NCBI RefSeq assembly: GCF_004795035.1
Contig: NZ_SSBK01000004.1
Location: 273,957 to 337,956, forward strand
Origin: Streptomyces sp. A0958
Lineage (GTDB): Bacteria; Actinomycetota; Actinomycetes; Streptomycetales; Streptomycetaceae
Length of the DNA: 64,000 bases
Direction: 5' to 3'
Shown piece by piece: positions 54,168-63,411 of this stretch. Under the pieces are notes generated by a model. That model worked only from the letters and a program-made list of their open reading frames with translations. It was not told the origin of the DNA and made no database searches. Position 1 is the stretch's first letter; the number at the start of each line of letters is the position of its first letter. The position numbers and the translations under genes were made by a program.

Positions 54168-54692
54168 ATGCCGCACCCATCCCGTCCCTGGCGGTGAGGC
54201 CGTACGAGCCGGCCCCGGACGATACCCCCATGGTGCAGGTAACGGTCCGCATGCGGCAACTCGCAGTACGTGCGCTGCGCCGACGAACACATCGCAATGG
54301 CGCCCGGTGCCGGGTCCGGCGCTGGTGTTCGCGGCGATGTACCTGTCCCTGCACCTGGCCATCGACCGACCGACGGACCGAACCGCAGCGGACTCGTCCA
54401 GGCCGGCCGAACTGCAGCGGACTCGTCCCGGCCGGCCGTCACACCGGATTCCCGGGGACCGCCGGCCGTGGCGCCGGCCGGTGACCGCCGCCGGATCGAA
54501 GCCTTGTGCGCGCCGGCTGCCGCGGCACGATCCCCGACCCGATCGCCCCCCTGGGCGGCCCACCAACTCCGCGAGGACCATCTCGACCTCCTCGGATCGC
54601 TGCCGCAGCCGCTCTCCCTGTCCATGAACGGGCTGGGAAACGTGCTCACCGCCGAGGGCGGGCGGGCGTGGGGCGCCCTTTAACGGCCGCCG
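54168..54692. other. non-coding gap with a 29-bp direct repeat
   Basis: This 525-nt region holds no recognisable gene. Two adjacent copies of a 29-bp unit (54382-54410 and 54411-54439) match at about 26 of 29 positions; the unit contains GCAGCGGACTCGTCC. An open frame ending at 54683 (…LDLLGSLPQPLSLSMNGLGN…) has a coding look but no identity and may be the tail of a lost gene. The dhaK promoter should lie near 54168-54260. Confidence 0.4.
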
Positions 54693-55637
54693 CTACCGCG
54701 CTTCGGCGAAGCGCGCCATGTGCTCGTCGTTGAGCCGCACACGGTGAGCGGCAAGTGCTTCCTCGACCTGCTCCACCCGGCTCGCGCCGACGATGGGATC
54801 GATGCCCTGCTGCATCAGCCACGCGAGGACCACTTGGTTCCTCGTGGCCGAGAACTCGCCGGCGACCTCGTCCAGGACCGCGAGCACCCGCGCGGTCCCG
54901 GGGTGGTCGTAAGTCGACGGAAGCGGCTTGTCGTCGCGCACGTACGAACCCCACATCAGCGAGCTGTACGACCACACGGCGAGCCCCTCGGACCGTGCGA
55001 GGTCCAGGTCCTCGGCGGTGAGCAGGCGGTGGCCGCCCTCCGCGACAGGGGTGAGCGGGCGAGGCAGAACGAGTGAGTGACGCAGTTGCAGGGCCGTCCA
55101 CGGCTCCACGCCCCGCTCCCGCGCCAGCGACCGGCCGCGCTCGACCCGCCAGGCGGCATGGTTCGCCGCACCGACCCGCAGGGCCACGCCCTTCGCGGCC
55201 AACTCACCGAAGGCGCCGACCGTTTCCTCCAGCGGCACGCCACGGTCCTCCGCATGCGCCCAGAGCAGATCGACGTGATCGACGCCGAGACGGCCCAGGC
55301 TCTCCTCCACACCGGCGTGAACGGCGCGCGCCGACAGGCCTTCGGAGCTTTCCGGCGCGTGCGGGACGAGCGGGTTGTGCCGGACCTTCGTGGCGATCCG
55401 CACCGTATCGCGCGCGCCGGGGCGTGCCCGGAGCCACGCGCCGATCACGCGCTCGCTGGCGCCGCCGACACCGCCGGGGTCGTTCCAGAAGGAGTAGCAG
55501 TTGGCGGTGTCGAGCCACACACCACCACCCGCGACGAACGAGTCGAGGACCGCGGAGGCCCGGTCGGGGGCAACACGGGTGCCGAAATCCATAGTCCCCA
55601 GGACGACCTGGGGAGCCGTGATATCCATGCCGCCCAT
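54693..55637 (-). CDS. aldo/keto reductase
   Basis: NAD(P)H-dependent reductase of about 314 aa with a complete AKR barrel. The catalytic tetrad is visible: Asp and Tyr in WLDTANCYSFW, Lys in IATKVRHN, and His in VDHVDLLWAHAEDRG. The C-terminal half has LQLRHSLVLPRP, GLAVWSYSSLMWG and the cofactor-binding IDPIVGASRVEQVEEAL. The substrate is unknown. The ATG at 55637 or the one at 55628 (MDITAPQ) may be the start. Unlike the AKR remnant at 36.9 kb this gene looks intact. Confidence 0.88.
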   Translation of the reverse strand: MGGMDITAPQVVLGTMDFGTRVAPDRASAVLDSFVAGGGVWLDTANCYSFWNDPGGVGGASERVIGAWLRARPGARDTVRIATKVRHNPLVPHAPESSEGLSARAVHAGVEESLGRLGVDHVDLLWAHAEDRGVPLEETVGAFGELAAKGVALRVGAANHAAWRVERGRSLARERGVEPWTALQLRHSLVLPRPLTPVAEGGHRLLTAEDLDLARSEGLAVWSYSSLMWGSYVRDDKPLPSTYDHPGTARVLAVLDEVAGEFSATRNQVVLAWLMQQGIDPIVGASRVEQVEEALAAHRVRLNDEHMARFAEAR

Positions 55638-55859
55638 ACTCGGAGGTGAAGCGCACTCCAGGTCAAGCGACCCGAGGGCGAGCCTGCGAAGACTGGGGCC
55701 GTGCTCCGGGCCGGCGAGCACGGTGGCGAACCGGGCGGCGAGGTATGCCAGTGGATTGCCGGCGTCGTACTGCACCACGGGCACGCGGTCACGCTGCGAG
55801 TCGCCCTCATCGCGGCACCCGCGCATCGACGCCGCGGCGGGCTCCGCGACCATGGATTC

Positions 55860-56360
55860 ATGAGCGAAGCGACGAAGAACGATCTACTGACGGCGGCCGT
55901 CCGGCTACGTGAGAAGGGCCATCCGGAAGAGGCACGAAAGCAGCTGCTGACGCTCGCCGCCGACCACCCCCACGACGCCCAGGTGGCCTACCAGACCGCC
56001 TGGGTCCATGACGTGCTGGGGCTGGAAGCGGAAGCTGTTCCCCACTACGAACGGAGCCTCGGCGCGGAGGGCCTGGCCGCCGAGGACCGTCGCGGCGCGT
56101 TCCTCGGACTGGGAAGCACCTACCGAATCCTCGGACGCTACGCGGACGCCGTCAGCACGCTCGGACGGGGCCTCGCCGAGTTCCCCGAAGACGGTGCGAT
56201 GCAGACGTTCCTCGCCATGTCGTTGTTCAACACCGATCACCATCACGACGCCATGCAGATCCTGCTGAAGATCATTACGACGACGAGCAGCGATCCTCAC
56301 ATCCGCCAATACCGACGAGCCATCGAGCACTACGCCCAAGACCTCAACGAGACGGTATGA
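55860..56360 (+). CDS. tetratricopeptide-repeat protein
   Basis: Protein of 166 aa made of helical repeats: LLTAAVRLREKGHPEEARKQLLTLAADHPHD, AQVAYQTAWVHDVLGLEAEAVPHYERSL, GAFLGLGSTYRILGRYADAVSTLGRGLAEFPED, and a last AMQTFLAMSLFNTDHHHDAMQILLKII. These fit 3-4 TPR units and probably form a protein-binding scaffold; no enzymatic domain is present. It starts at the ATG at 55860 and is divergent from the aldo/keto reductase. Small TPR proteins of this kind are common in actinobacteria, with no known partner. Confidence 0.82.
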   Translation: MSEATKNDLLTAAVRLREKGHPEEARKQLLTLAADHPHDAQVAYQTAWVHDVLGLEAEAVPHYERSLGAEGLAAEDRRGAFLGLGSTYRILGRYADAVSTLGRGLAEFPEDGAMQTFLAMSLFNTDHHHDAMQILLKIITTTSSDPHIRQYRRAIEHYAQDLNETV

Positions 56361-56518
56361 ACCGGCACAGAGCCGGCTGAGAGGGGGCTCAAACCCGTAG
56401 CGGGCTCTCCGGCGGCGCATTCCGGGGTCCGGCCCCGCGCCTAGAATGAGCCGGCACCGGGGATTCAGCTGCCTGTCGGCGGCTGACAGGGGACAGGGAC
56501 AGGGACAGGAGCGGGGCT

Positions 56519-56881
56519 GTGGCGGCACGGGCCGGAGGGGCGGATCGGTACGAGGAACCCTCCGGCGAAGTGCTCGGCCGTGCGGCCGAAGCCTTCGGAC
56601 TGCTCGCCGCCCCCGCGCGCCTGCACATCGTGTGGCTCCTCGCGCAGGGGGAGTGCGACGTCAGCGGCCTGGCCGAACGCGTCGGCGGTGCGCTGCCGGC
56701 CGTCAGCCAGCACCTGACGAAGCTCAAGCTAGCGGGCCTGGTGGGGTCCCGCCGGGAGGGCCGCCGGCAGGTGTACTACGTCGACGACCCGGACGCCGTG
56801 GCCGTCGTGCGCCTGATGGTCGGCCAGCTCACCGAGCAGGAGGACGCGCCGGTGCGCCGACTGCACGGGACCGGTGCCTGA
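56519..56881 (+). CDS. ArsR/SmtB-family metalloregulator-like repressor
   Basis: Winged-helix regulator of 120 aa. AFGLLAAPARLHIVWLLAQGECDVSGLAERVGGALPAVSQHLTKLKLAGLVGSRREGRRQVYYVDDP is a standard ArsR domain; ECDVSGLA resembles the ELCVGDLA segment in which some members bind metal, here with a single Cys. The tail is short, without a His/Cys-rich cluster. The GTG start follows AGGAG. The stop overlaps the P-type ATPase start by 8 nt, so the two are one operon and the ATPase is its likely target. Confidence 0.88.
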   Translation: MAARAGGADRYEEPSGEVLGRAAEAFGLLAAPARLHIVWLLAQGECDVSGLAERVGGALPAVSQHLTKLKLAGLVGSRREGRRQVYYVDDPDAVAVVRLMVGQLTEQEDAPVRRLHGTGA

Positions 56882-59474
56882 TCGCGTCGTGGCCCGATCT
56901 GCTCGACCGCTGAGCTCCCCGCCCTGGACCGGCTCGGCGGTCCACGCCCTGACGCCGCTCCAGTTGCTGCAAACGCTGAACACGTCACCGCGGGGACTGA
57001 CCGAGGACGACGCAGCGGTCCGTCTCGGCCTGCACGGCCCCAACACACTGCCCGCATCCCGCGCCACGTCGTGGCCCGTACGCCTGACGCGCGCCGCCCG
57101 CGACCCGTTTACGGGTGTACTGCTCGCCCTCGGCCTGGTCTCCGCCACCGTCGCGTCGTGGGGCACGGCCACCGTGATCATCACGCTCGTCGCGGTCAGC
57201 TGCGTCCTGCGGGCGCACGGCGAACACCGGGCCGAACGGGCCATGGCCCACCTCCAGGACATGGTCGCCACCACCGTGAGCGTGCAGCGCAGACCAGAAC
57301 CGAGATCCGGGCCCCGCGTACGAGAAGTGCCGGCTGGTGACGTCGTGCTGGGAGACGTCGTCCGGCTGGGCCCCGGAGACCTGGTCCCCGCCGACGTACG
57401 GCTGCTGCGCGCGCACCACCTGGCCGTCGACCAGTCGGCGCTGACCGGAGAGTCGGCGCCTGTGCCCAAGGAAGCCTGCGACGTGCCGGACGACGACACG
57501 TCCTTCGCCCGCAGGGACCTGTGCTTCCAGGGCAGCACGGTCATCGCCGGCAGCGCCGCAGGCGTCGTCGTCGCCACCGGAGCGCACACCCGGTTCGCCA
57601 CCGCACACCGACCGGCAGGCATCCGCCCGCCGAGCGCCTTCGACCGCTCGGTGCACGGCATCGCCTGGGCGCTGATCCGCTTCATGCTCCTCACACCGCC
57701 GCTGGTGCTGATGGCGAACGCGGCGGTGCGCGGCCGCGGCCTGGAGACGCTGCCGTTCGCGGTGGCGGTGGCCGTGGGGCTGACGCCGGAGATGCTTCCC
57801 GTGGTCGTCACCACCTGCCTGACCCGGGGCGCCGCCCTGCTGGCACGCACCCACGAGGTGATCGTCCGCAGACCGGCCGCGCTGCACAACCTCGGCGCCA
57901 TGGACGTGCTCTGCCTGGACAAAACGGGCACACTCACGCAGGACCGGCCGCAGGTCCTTGACGTCGTCGACTCCGAGGGCCGCACCGCGCCCGACGTGCT
58001 GGCCTGGGCGACGGCCAACGCGTGGTGGACGCTGCAACTCGCCGACCTGCCCACTCCCGACGCGCTCGACGCAGCCCTCCTGGACGCCGGCGACCTGGAG
58101 GAGGCCATGGCCTACGAGCCGGTGGCCGCCCTCCCCTTCGACTCCGCGCGCAGACTGTCCACGGCCGTCGTCCATGCCCCCGACGTCCTCGGACGCCACG
58201 TCCTGGTCGTCAAGGGCGCGGTGGAATCCGTACTCGAACGATGTGCTCTCGGCGAAGCGGAGCGGGAAGGGCTCCTCAGCGATGCCGCGCGGCTGGCGGC
58301 CACCGGAGTCCGCCTCCTGGCCGTCGCCACCGGGGAGCGAGAGGCGCGCCTCCGCCCCTATGGCCCGGCCGACGAGCGCGGCCTGACGTTCCAGGGCTTC
58401 GTCACCTTCCACGACGCCCTCACGCCGAGTGCCGCCGAGGCGCTCGCTCGTTTCGCCGACCACGAGGTCGACGTCAAGATCCTTACGGGGGACCATCCCG
58501 CCACGACCGCTCGCGCCTGCCGCGACCTGGGCCTGGAGCCGGGCGAGGTGGTCGACGCGAGGACCCTCGACGCGCTCGATGACGGACAGCTGACTGATCT
58601 CGCCAACCGCACCACGGTATTCGCCCGCTGCGGACCCGAGGACAAGGCACGGGTGGTGGCCGCGCTGCGCAAGCACGGCCACACAGTCGGCTTCCTCGGC
58701 GACGGCGTCAACGACTTGCCCGCGCTGCACACCGCCGACGTCGGGATCTGCCCGCTGAGCGGGGTGGGCGTGGCGCGAGAGAGCGCGGACGTCGTTCTCG
58801 CGGACAAGAACCTCACGGCCATCGACTACGCGATCACCGCGGGCCGTCACGCCGGCGGCAACATCGCCTCGTACCTGCGCATCACCCTCTCGTCGAACCT
58901 GGGCAACGTGATCGCGATGCTCACCGCAGGCGTACTCCTGCCGTTCCTGCCCATGCTTCCCGCGCAGGTCCTCGTGCAAAATCTGTGCTTTGACGCGGCC
59001 CAACTCGCCCTCGCCCACGACCGCCCAGCACCCCGCCTCCTGGCACGCCCCGCCGCTCTGCGTCCCGCACCGTTCCTCCGTACGATCACCGGCTTCGGCC
59101 TGCTCGGCGCGTTGGCCGACCTGGCCACCTTCGCGACGCTGGCCGCGACCGCGACCGCGTCCGCCGCGCACGACGAGGGCGCCTTCCATTCGGGCTGGTT
59201 CACCGAGAACCTGCTCACCCAGGCCCTGGTGATGCTCCTGCTGCGTACCGGGCCCCGCCCCGCACCCAGACCCCTGCGCATCGCCGCCACGGCTCTGGCG
59301 GCAGTGGGTATCGCGCTGCCGCTCACCACCCTGGGAGCACGTCTCGGCCTGGAGCCGCTGCCGATGTCCTACTACCTGCTGCTCGCGGCCGTACTGACCG
59401 GATACGCCGCGGCCCTCGGGCTCCTCACGCGACGCGGGCGGCCGAGCGATCACCGGAACGCCCCCAGCCCTTAG
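56874..59474 (+). CDS. P-type ATPase, MgtA-like magnesium transporter
   Basis: Membrane pump of 866 aa. In order: N-terminal LTEDDAAVRLGLHGPN, the actuator loop TGESAPVPKEA, the transmembrane VGLTPEMLPVVVTTCLTRGA, phosphorylation site DKTGTLTQD, nucleotide domain VVKGAVESVLERC and TGDHPATTARAC, and the hinge FLGDGVNDLPALHTADVGI. LTPEMLP and the FDAAQLALAHD helix resemble MgtA/MgtB-type Mg2+ importers rather than CPx heavy-metal pumps, as there is no CPC motif or metal-binding domain. It is co-transcribed with an ArsR-type repressor, which is unusual for MgtA genes. The GTG start overlaps the arsR stop. Confidence 0.88.
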   Translation: MPDRVVARSARPLSSPPWTGSAVHALTPLQLLQTLNTSPRGLTEDDAAVRLGLHGPNTLPASRATSWPVRLTRAARDPFTGVLLALGLVSATVASWGTATVIITLVAVSCVLRAHGEHRAERAMAHLQDMVATTVSVQRRPEPRSGPRVREVPAGDVVLGDVVRLGPGDLVPADVRLLRAHHLAVDQSALTGESAPVPKEACDVPDDDTSFARRDLCFQGSTVIAGSAAGVVVATGAHTRFATAHRPAGIRPPSAFDRSVHGIAWALIRFMLLTPPLVLMANAAVRGRGLETLPFAVAVAVGLTPEMLPVVVTTCLTRGAALLARTHEVIVRRPAALHNLGAMDVLCLDKTGTLTQDRPQVLDVVDSEGRTAPDVLAWATANAWWTLQLADLPTPDALDAALLDAGDLEEAMAYEPVAALPFDSARRLSTAVVHAPDVLGRHVLVVKGAVESVLERCALGEAEREGLLSDAARLAATGVRLLAVATGEREARLRPYGPADERGLTFQGFVTFHDALTPSAAEALARFADHEVDVKILTGDHPATTARACRDLGLEPGEVVDARTLDALDDGQLTDLANRTTVFARCGPEDKARVVAALRKHGHTVGFLGDGVNDLPALHTADVGICPLSGVGVARESADVVLADKNLTAIDYAITAGRHAGGNIASYLRITLSSNLGNVIAMLTAGVLLPFLPMLPAQVLVQNLCFDAAQLALAHDRPAPRLLARPAALRPAPFLRTITGFGLLGALADLATFATLAATATASAAHDEGAFHSGWFTENLLTQALVMLLLRTGPRPAPRPLRIAATALAAVGIALPLTTLGARLGLEPLPMSYYLLLAAVLTGYAAALGLLTRRGRPSDHRNAPSP

Positions 59475-59652
59475 CGGTAGCGGCACGGGACAGGTCCTTC
59501 GAGAAGCCGCCCGTACTACTGGCCATGGGGCGGGGGCTCCCCAACTCACCCAAGGCTTGTACAGTTGCGCAATGTAGCAATCGACGTCGGCGTGCGGGCA
59601 TCCCGGACGCGCGCCATCGGCGACAACGGTAACGACAACGGAATGGGGTGGC

Positions 59653-59844
59653 GTGTTGCTCCGCAACGGCCTGGAACCGTGGCACCTGCTCATCGTGGCG
59701 CTCGTGATCATCATGGTGTTCGGTTCGAAGAAGCTTCCCGACATGGCACGCTCCCTCGGCAAATCGGCTCGCATCCTCAAGAGCGAGGCCAAGGCGATGA
59801 AGGCCGACGCGGGAGTCGAGCCCGCCGCCCCCGAGCAGTCGTAG
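59653..59844 (+). CDS. tatA: short TatA-type twin-arginine translocase subunit
   Basis: Protein of 63 aa with one N-terminal membrane helix ([14 protein letters not shown]), the hinge [16 protein letters not shown] and an amphipathic helix ([12 protein letters not shown]), the complete TatA plan. It is shorter than typical Streptomyces TatA, with a very short acidic tail. TatA rings form the pore for folded Tat substrates; several Tat-signal proteins are encoded in this window (30.9 and 49.6 kb). GGAATGGGGTGGC precedes the GTG. It is probably an extra copy, since no tatC is nearby. Confidence 0.9.
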   Translation: MLLRNGLEPWHLLIVALVIIMVFGSKKLPDMARSLGKSARILKSEAKAMKADAGVEPAAPEQS

Positions 59845-60056
59845 CTCGTTGCTCAGCCTCTTGGGGCCGCTTTCGATGGCCGGTGAGCCGGGTCCGCCAG
59901 GGTGACCCGGCGCCGCTATCCGCTGACGCGGCAGGGGGCGGCGGTCCCGCGCGGCCCCAGGGCGCTCGGTCAGGCTCCCACATCTCCATCGCATTGACAT
60001 GCCCAGTACAGTCTCCCACGCTGTGAATCAGTTCTTACATCGATGTAATCGTTCTG

Positions 60057-61045
60057 GTGCACCGTGCGGCGGACCCAGCGTGCTGCGAGTCGGTTCCACC
60101 TACATCTCGGTGGAGTCCGCCGGCGGAGGCGTCGTTGTGCGCCAGGCATCGTCGACGGCGGCTCTGGACCAGGCTCCCGCCCGGCAGGTCTGGTCGGACA
60201 CCCAGGACCGCGGCGAGATCTGGGCTTCGGAGATACGTGCGGGACGGCGGCCGCTACTACATCTACTTCTCGGCGGGCCGCGCGTCGGCACACCGCATGT
60301 ACGTCATCAGCTCCACCAGCCCGGACAGCGGCTACACCGCAGAGACGAAGCCGGCTCTGCCGGACGACAAATGGGCCATCAACGGCACGATGTTCACCTG
60401 CGATGGCACACGCTGGTTCGTCTGGTTCATCTGGTCCGGCTGGGCAGGTGACACCAACGTCGAGCAGAACCTCTATATCGCCCGGATGAGCTCTCCGACG
60501 ACGCGGACCGGCGCCCGGTACGTGATCTCACAGCCGCGAGAGAGCTGGGAGCGGGTGGTCGGCAATCCGTTCATCAACGAGACTCCGGAAGCGATCAAGG
60601 ACCCGAACGGACAACTGCACATCGTCTACTCCGCCAACGGGAGCTGGAGCGACCAGTACTGCTTGGCCGATCTGAGACTGCGGGCAGGGGGAGACCCGAC
60701 GTATGTGTGGGACTGGTACAGATCAAACGGCTGCCTGTTCGGCTCCAACCGCGCCACGATGATGCCGGGTTGGAACCCGACGCTGGAGGTCAACGGCCCC
60801 GGGCACCACTCCTTCGTCCTGCTCGACGGAGACATCGCCACCAGCCCGCCCGCCGGCCCCACATTTCGCCTGATGTTCCATGCGGTCCCGAAGGGAACGC
60901 CGTACTCCTGGGCGAACCGGTAGTGGTACACGGGCACGTTCTGCTGGTGCGGCAACACCACCTACAGCCGGGCCAACGTCCCCGGCCCGAATACCGACGT
61001 GGGGTGGAGCCTGAAGTTCTTCGAGTGGACCCGGATGCCGACTGA
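60057..61045 (+). pseudogene. broken GH43 glycosidase (arabinofuranosidase-like)
   Basis: The sequence reads as a GH43 five-blade beta-propeller, but in pieces. After AADP (catalytic Asp region) a 1-nt loss near 60076 moves the frame; LRVGSTYISVESAGG to DRGEIWASEI lies in the second frame; an extra base near 60236 restores the first frame, which continues RYVRDGGRYYIYFSAG to GTPYSWANR. A TAG at 60921-60923 then interrupts it, and WYTGTFCWCGNTTYSRANVPGPNTDVGWSLKFFEWTR follows in the same frame. No signal peptide precedes it. Sequencing error could explain one defect, but hardly three. Confidence 0.85.
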
Positions 61046-61117
61046 CGGCCCACGGGGGACGCACACACCCCACCACACCCGCCCGGCCATCGGATCGGCC
61101 GACCGCGGCAGAGTACG

Positions 61118-61144
61118 GTCGGGGAGTCGGGGAGTCGGGGACTT
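61118..61144. repeat. three tandem 9-bp units
   Basis: GTCGGGGAG is repeated twice, followed by GTCGGGGAC, in the short gap before the next acetyltransferase gene. It is simple-sequence DNA with no evident function. Confidence 0.8.
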
Positions 61145-61234
61145 GGGGCAGAAGCTGCGTCAACTGGTCGCAGTGGTGTGCTGATCCCTTGCGCGTCTTG
61201 ATCGCTTCTCAGTCTGCTGGCTAGGTTGGCCGAC

Positions 61235-61780
61235 GTGACTGACCTCGGAGCTCTCGCCTGGCCACCTGCCCCGCTCAGGACCGAGCGGCTGATCCTCCGC
61301 AAGTCCGAAGCCCGGGACCGCGCGGCGGCCATCGAGCTCAACGCCTCACCGGAGGTCAACACGTACCTCGGCGGCCATCGACCGCGTGCCGAACTCGAAC
61401 GCACGATGCCCGAGGTACCCGGGCAGCGCCCTGGCTTTTTCGCGATCGAACTCGGCGGGACGATGATCGGCACCCTCATGCTCGATCCGCACGCGGAGCG
61501 TCCGGGGCACATCCGTCCGGACGTCGGGAGGACCGAGCTCGCCTACATGCTCCTGCCACGGGCGTGGGGCCACGGGTACGCCGCCGAGGCGTGCGCAGCG
61601 GCACTCGACTGGTTCGCCGAAGTGCTTCCCGGCGAGGCGGTGGTGCTCCGCACCCAGACCGCCAACGAGCGCTCGATGCGCCTCGCGGCCAGGCTGGGGT
61701 TCACCGAGGTGGAACGGTACGAGGACTTCGGCGCCGAGCAGTGGTTCGGCGTGTGGACTGCAGCCCCGTCACCCGCCTGA
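61235..61780 (+). CDS. GNAT acetyltransferase, RimJ/RimL-like
   Basis: Acetyltransferase of 181 aa. LRTERLILRKSEARDRAAAIELNASPEVNTYLGG opens the domain; PDVGRTELAYMLLPRAWGHGYAAEACAAALDWFAE gives beta 4 and the acetyl-CoA loop (GHGYAAEA), and TQTANERSMRLAARLGFTEVERYEDFG closes it. The start is taken at the GTG at 61235, with a TTG at 61226 as alternative. The 3' end overlaps the truncated NUDIX gene by 12 bp. The substrate is unknown. Confidence 0.83.
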   Translation: MTDLGALAWPPAPLRTERLILRKSEARDRAAAIELNASPEVNTYLGGHRPRAELERTMPEVPGQRPGFFAIELGGTMIGTLMLDPHAERPGHIRPDVGRTELAYMLLPRAWGHGYAAEACAAALDWFAEVLPGEAVVLRTQTANERSMRLAARLGFTEVERYEDFGAEQWFGVWTAAPSPA

Positions 61781-62041
61781 GCCGGTGTTCGACAAAGCGC
61801 GCCCCACCACGAACAGCCGGAGAAGGTCGCTGACCGCATTCTCGACCGGTAGGCCGACCTCTTCCTGTAGTTCACGGCGCAGTGCGGAAAGGGGCGTCTC
61901 GCCCGGCTCGATTCCTCCGCCGGGAGCTGCCCACACCACCGTTCCGGCCGGCTCCGAAATCGCGAACCGGCCGAGGCGCATGCGGTCGTCCTCGGCGAGG
62001 ACGACCGCGCGGACTGAATGACGCAGGCTCACGGACGACAT
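61769..62041 (-). pseudogene. truncated NUDIX hydrolase
   Basis: The frame keeps the first half of a NUDIX fold: RAVVLAEDDRMRLGRFAISEPAGTVVWAAPGGGIEPGETPLSALRRELQEEVGL, with the complete Nudix box GX5EX7REUXEEXGU. After LLRLFVVGRA the protein ends at about 90 aa, whereas relatives run to about 150. The C-terminal half is lost at the junction with the acetyltransferase gene, so the fold is probably not viable despite an intact catalytic box. Confidence 0.75.
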
Positions 62042-62334
62042 TCGGACACGCTAACCGCCTGCGGCCAGGCCGGCGACGTACGGCCCTGCAACTCCCCGCA
62101 CTCCGCCCGAAGTACGGGCTCCCTGACCATGGCGCTCCACCCGGTCACCATCATCCCGCGCCTCGACGGGCTATGCCCGCAGCTCGTCCGGATCGTACAA
62201 AGCCCGGACCTTCCCGTCGCATTTCCAGCCCGAAGGATTGGACGGCACGGTGAAAGCGTTATGTGCATGGGCAGTTGACGCCGGATGGGGGCATGAGCGA
62301 AGAAAGTGCAGTACCGGTCGAGAGGCCAGTAGTG

Positions 62335-62598
62335 GTGAGGGTGCCGGTGGAGCCGGTCGGGTCCGCGCTGGACAACGCCGCCGCGGAGTCGTTCCACTCG
62401 GTCCTGAAGGTCGAGTACGTCCACCGGCACGACCTCGCGACCAGGGCGGAGGCCAGGCTGAAGACCGTCACCTGGATCACGGACTTCTACAAGACCCGCA
62501 GAAGGCACAGCGCAGCCGGAGGAAGGCCACCCGTCGAGTTCGAACGCACCATCCAGCAAGCACGCACCCGGACCGATCAAGACGCCCGGGCAGCATAG
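62335..62598 (+). pseudogene. IS3-family transposase C-terminal remnant
   Basis: SALDNAAAESFHSVLKVEYVHRHDLATRAEARLKTVTWITDFYKTRRRHSAAGGRPPVEFE is the end of an IS3-type integrase core: the last catalytic Glu sits in AAAESF, and the YKTRRRHSA motif is typical. The first two catalytic Asp residues and the upstream orfA are missing. A possible start at 62263 adds unrelated residues. It is a dead fragment that marks an old insertion. Confidence 0.85.
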
Positions 62599-62775
62599 CC
62601 AAGGTCTCTACGCTTCCAGGGGATTGACACTCATGGGCTGACGCCCAGCCGTTCTCGACCTGAGTCGGGTTTCGACGTACACATCAATCAACGTGCGCAG
62701 CCGCGTACGGATATACGTGCTCAACCCCCGGCCAGACTGGTCAAGGTCAAGGGGACCTGATGGGCGGTTGCGCTC

Positions 62776-63189
62776 TCAGCAACGGGTTCTGGTCGCACGG
62801 TGATGGGTCGAGCGGATGAGGACGGAGACCAGGGCAGCCATGTCTGCCGCGCCGACGGCGTCGTCCGCGTAACGCGTGGTCTGCAAGGGGCCGGTCTGAT
62901 CCAGCCGAACTCCCTCCAGCTCCAAGACGTAGGCGAGGGTGAGCATGGCGAGGCGGGTGTCGCCATCCGGGAAGGGGTGAAAGAAGGCGACGTCCAGGTA
63001 GGCCCTGGCCGCACGGGAGGCCAGGGGGACTCTCGGGTCGGCGCTATCGCGCAGACAGTGCTCAAAGTCCCGCTGGGTGTGCGGCGTAAGTGCATAGCGT
63101 TCACGGCCGCCCTTGGCGAACGCATCGCCTTGTCGGAACGACACCTCGGGCTGGCCGAGGACAAGCCGCTGCCATTTAGCCAGAAGCAT
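62776..63189 (-). CDS. Fic/Doc-like protein with altered active-site motif
   Basis: Protein of 137 aa containing AARAYLDVAFFHPFPDGDTRLAMLTLAYVLELEGV, the Fic/Doc core. The canonical Fic motif is HxFx(D/E)GNGRxxR and Doc uses HxFxxANKR; here it is HPFPDGDTR, keeping the His, Phe, Asp, Gly and first Arg but losing the Asn and the last Arg. Fic enzymes transfer AMP, and Doc phosphorylates EF-Tu. The change may alter or abolish activity. The gene is the last of three minus-strand genes with close or overlapping ends, suggesting a small system rather than a lone toxin. Confidence 0.75.
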   Translation of the reverse strand: MLLAKWQRLVLGQPEVSFRQGDAFAKGGRERYALTPHTQRDFEHCLRDSADPRVPLASRAARAYLDVAFFHPFPDGDTRLAMLTLAYVLELEGVRLDQTGPLQTTRYADDAVGAADMAALVSVLIRSTHHRATRTRC

Positions 63190-63204
63190 GCAGGTGAGGG
63201 GGCG

Positions 63205-63411
63205 CTAACGGAAAGCGTCGGTGCGCGATTGAGCCAGCGCCGCGAGTAGTCGGTCGCCTCGATCCGGATTCGAGGAACGGCCTCCCGCATCGCACCAGGT
63301 GCCGAGGCCGTCCACGGTCGCCTCGACCGGGGCCAGCGTCTCACCGACCACTGAAGCCCAGTCGACCTGGTTCCTGACATGGCACCAGGCGGCCAAGGCG
63401 TCAACGGTCAC
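63205..63411 (-). CDS. small hypothetical protein preceding the Fic-like gene
   Basis: Protein of 68 aa, not recognised. It starts at a GTG that overlaps the end of the upstream gene by 11 nt and stops 15 bp before the Fic-like start, so it is translationally linked to both. It contains ASVVGETL, which recalls the S/T-x-x-x-E core of Fic inhibitory motifs but lacks the usual following Gly or Asn; the match may be chance. An antitoxin role is possible but unproven. Confidence 0.6.
   Translation of the reverse strand: MTVDALAAWCHVRNQVDWASVVGETLAPVEATVDGLGTWCDAGGRSSNPDRGDRLLAALAQSRTDAFR

Noticed and set aside
60064..60489. 141-codon plus-strand frame overlapping the GH43 remnant
   Set aside because: It is the third reading frame of the same DNA and carries no GH43 motif.
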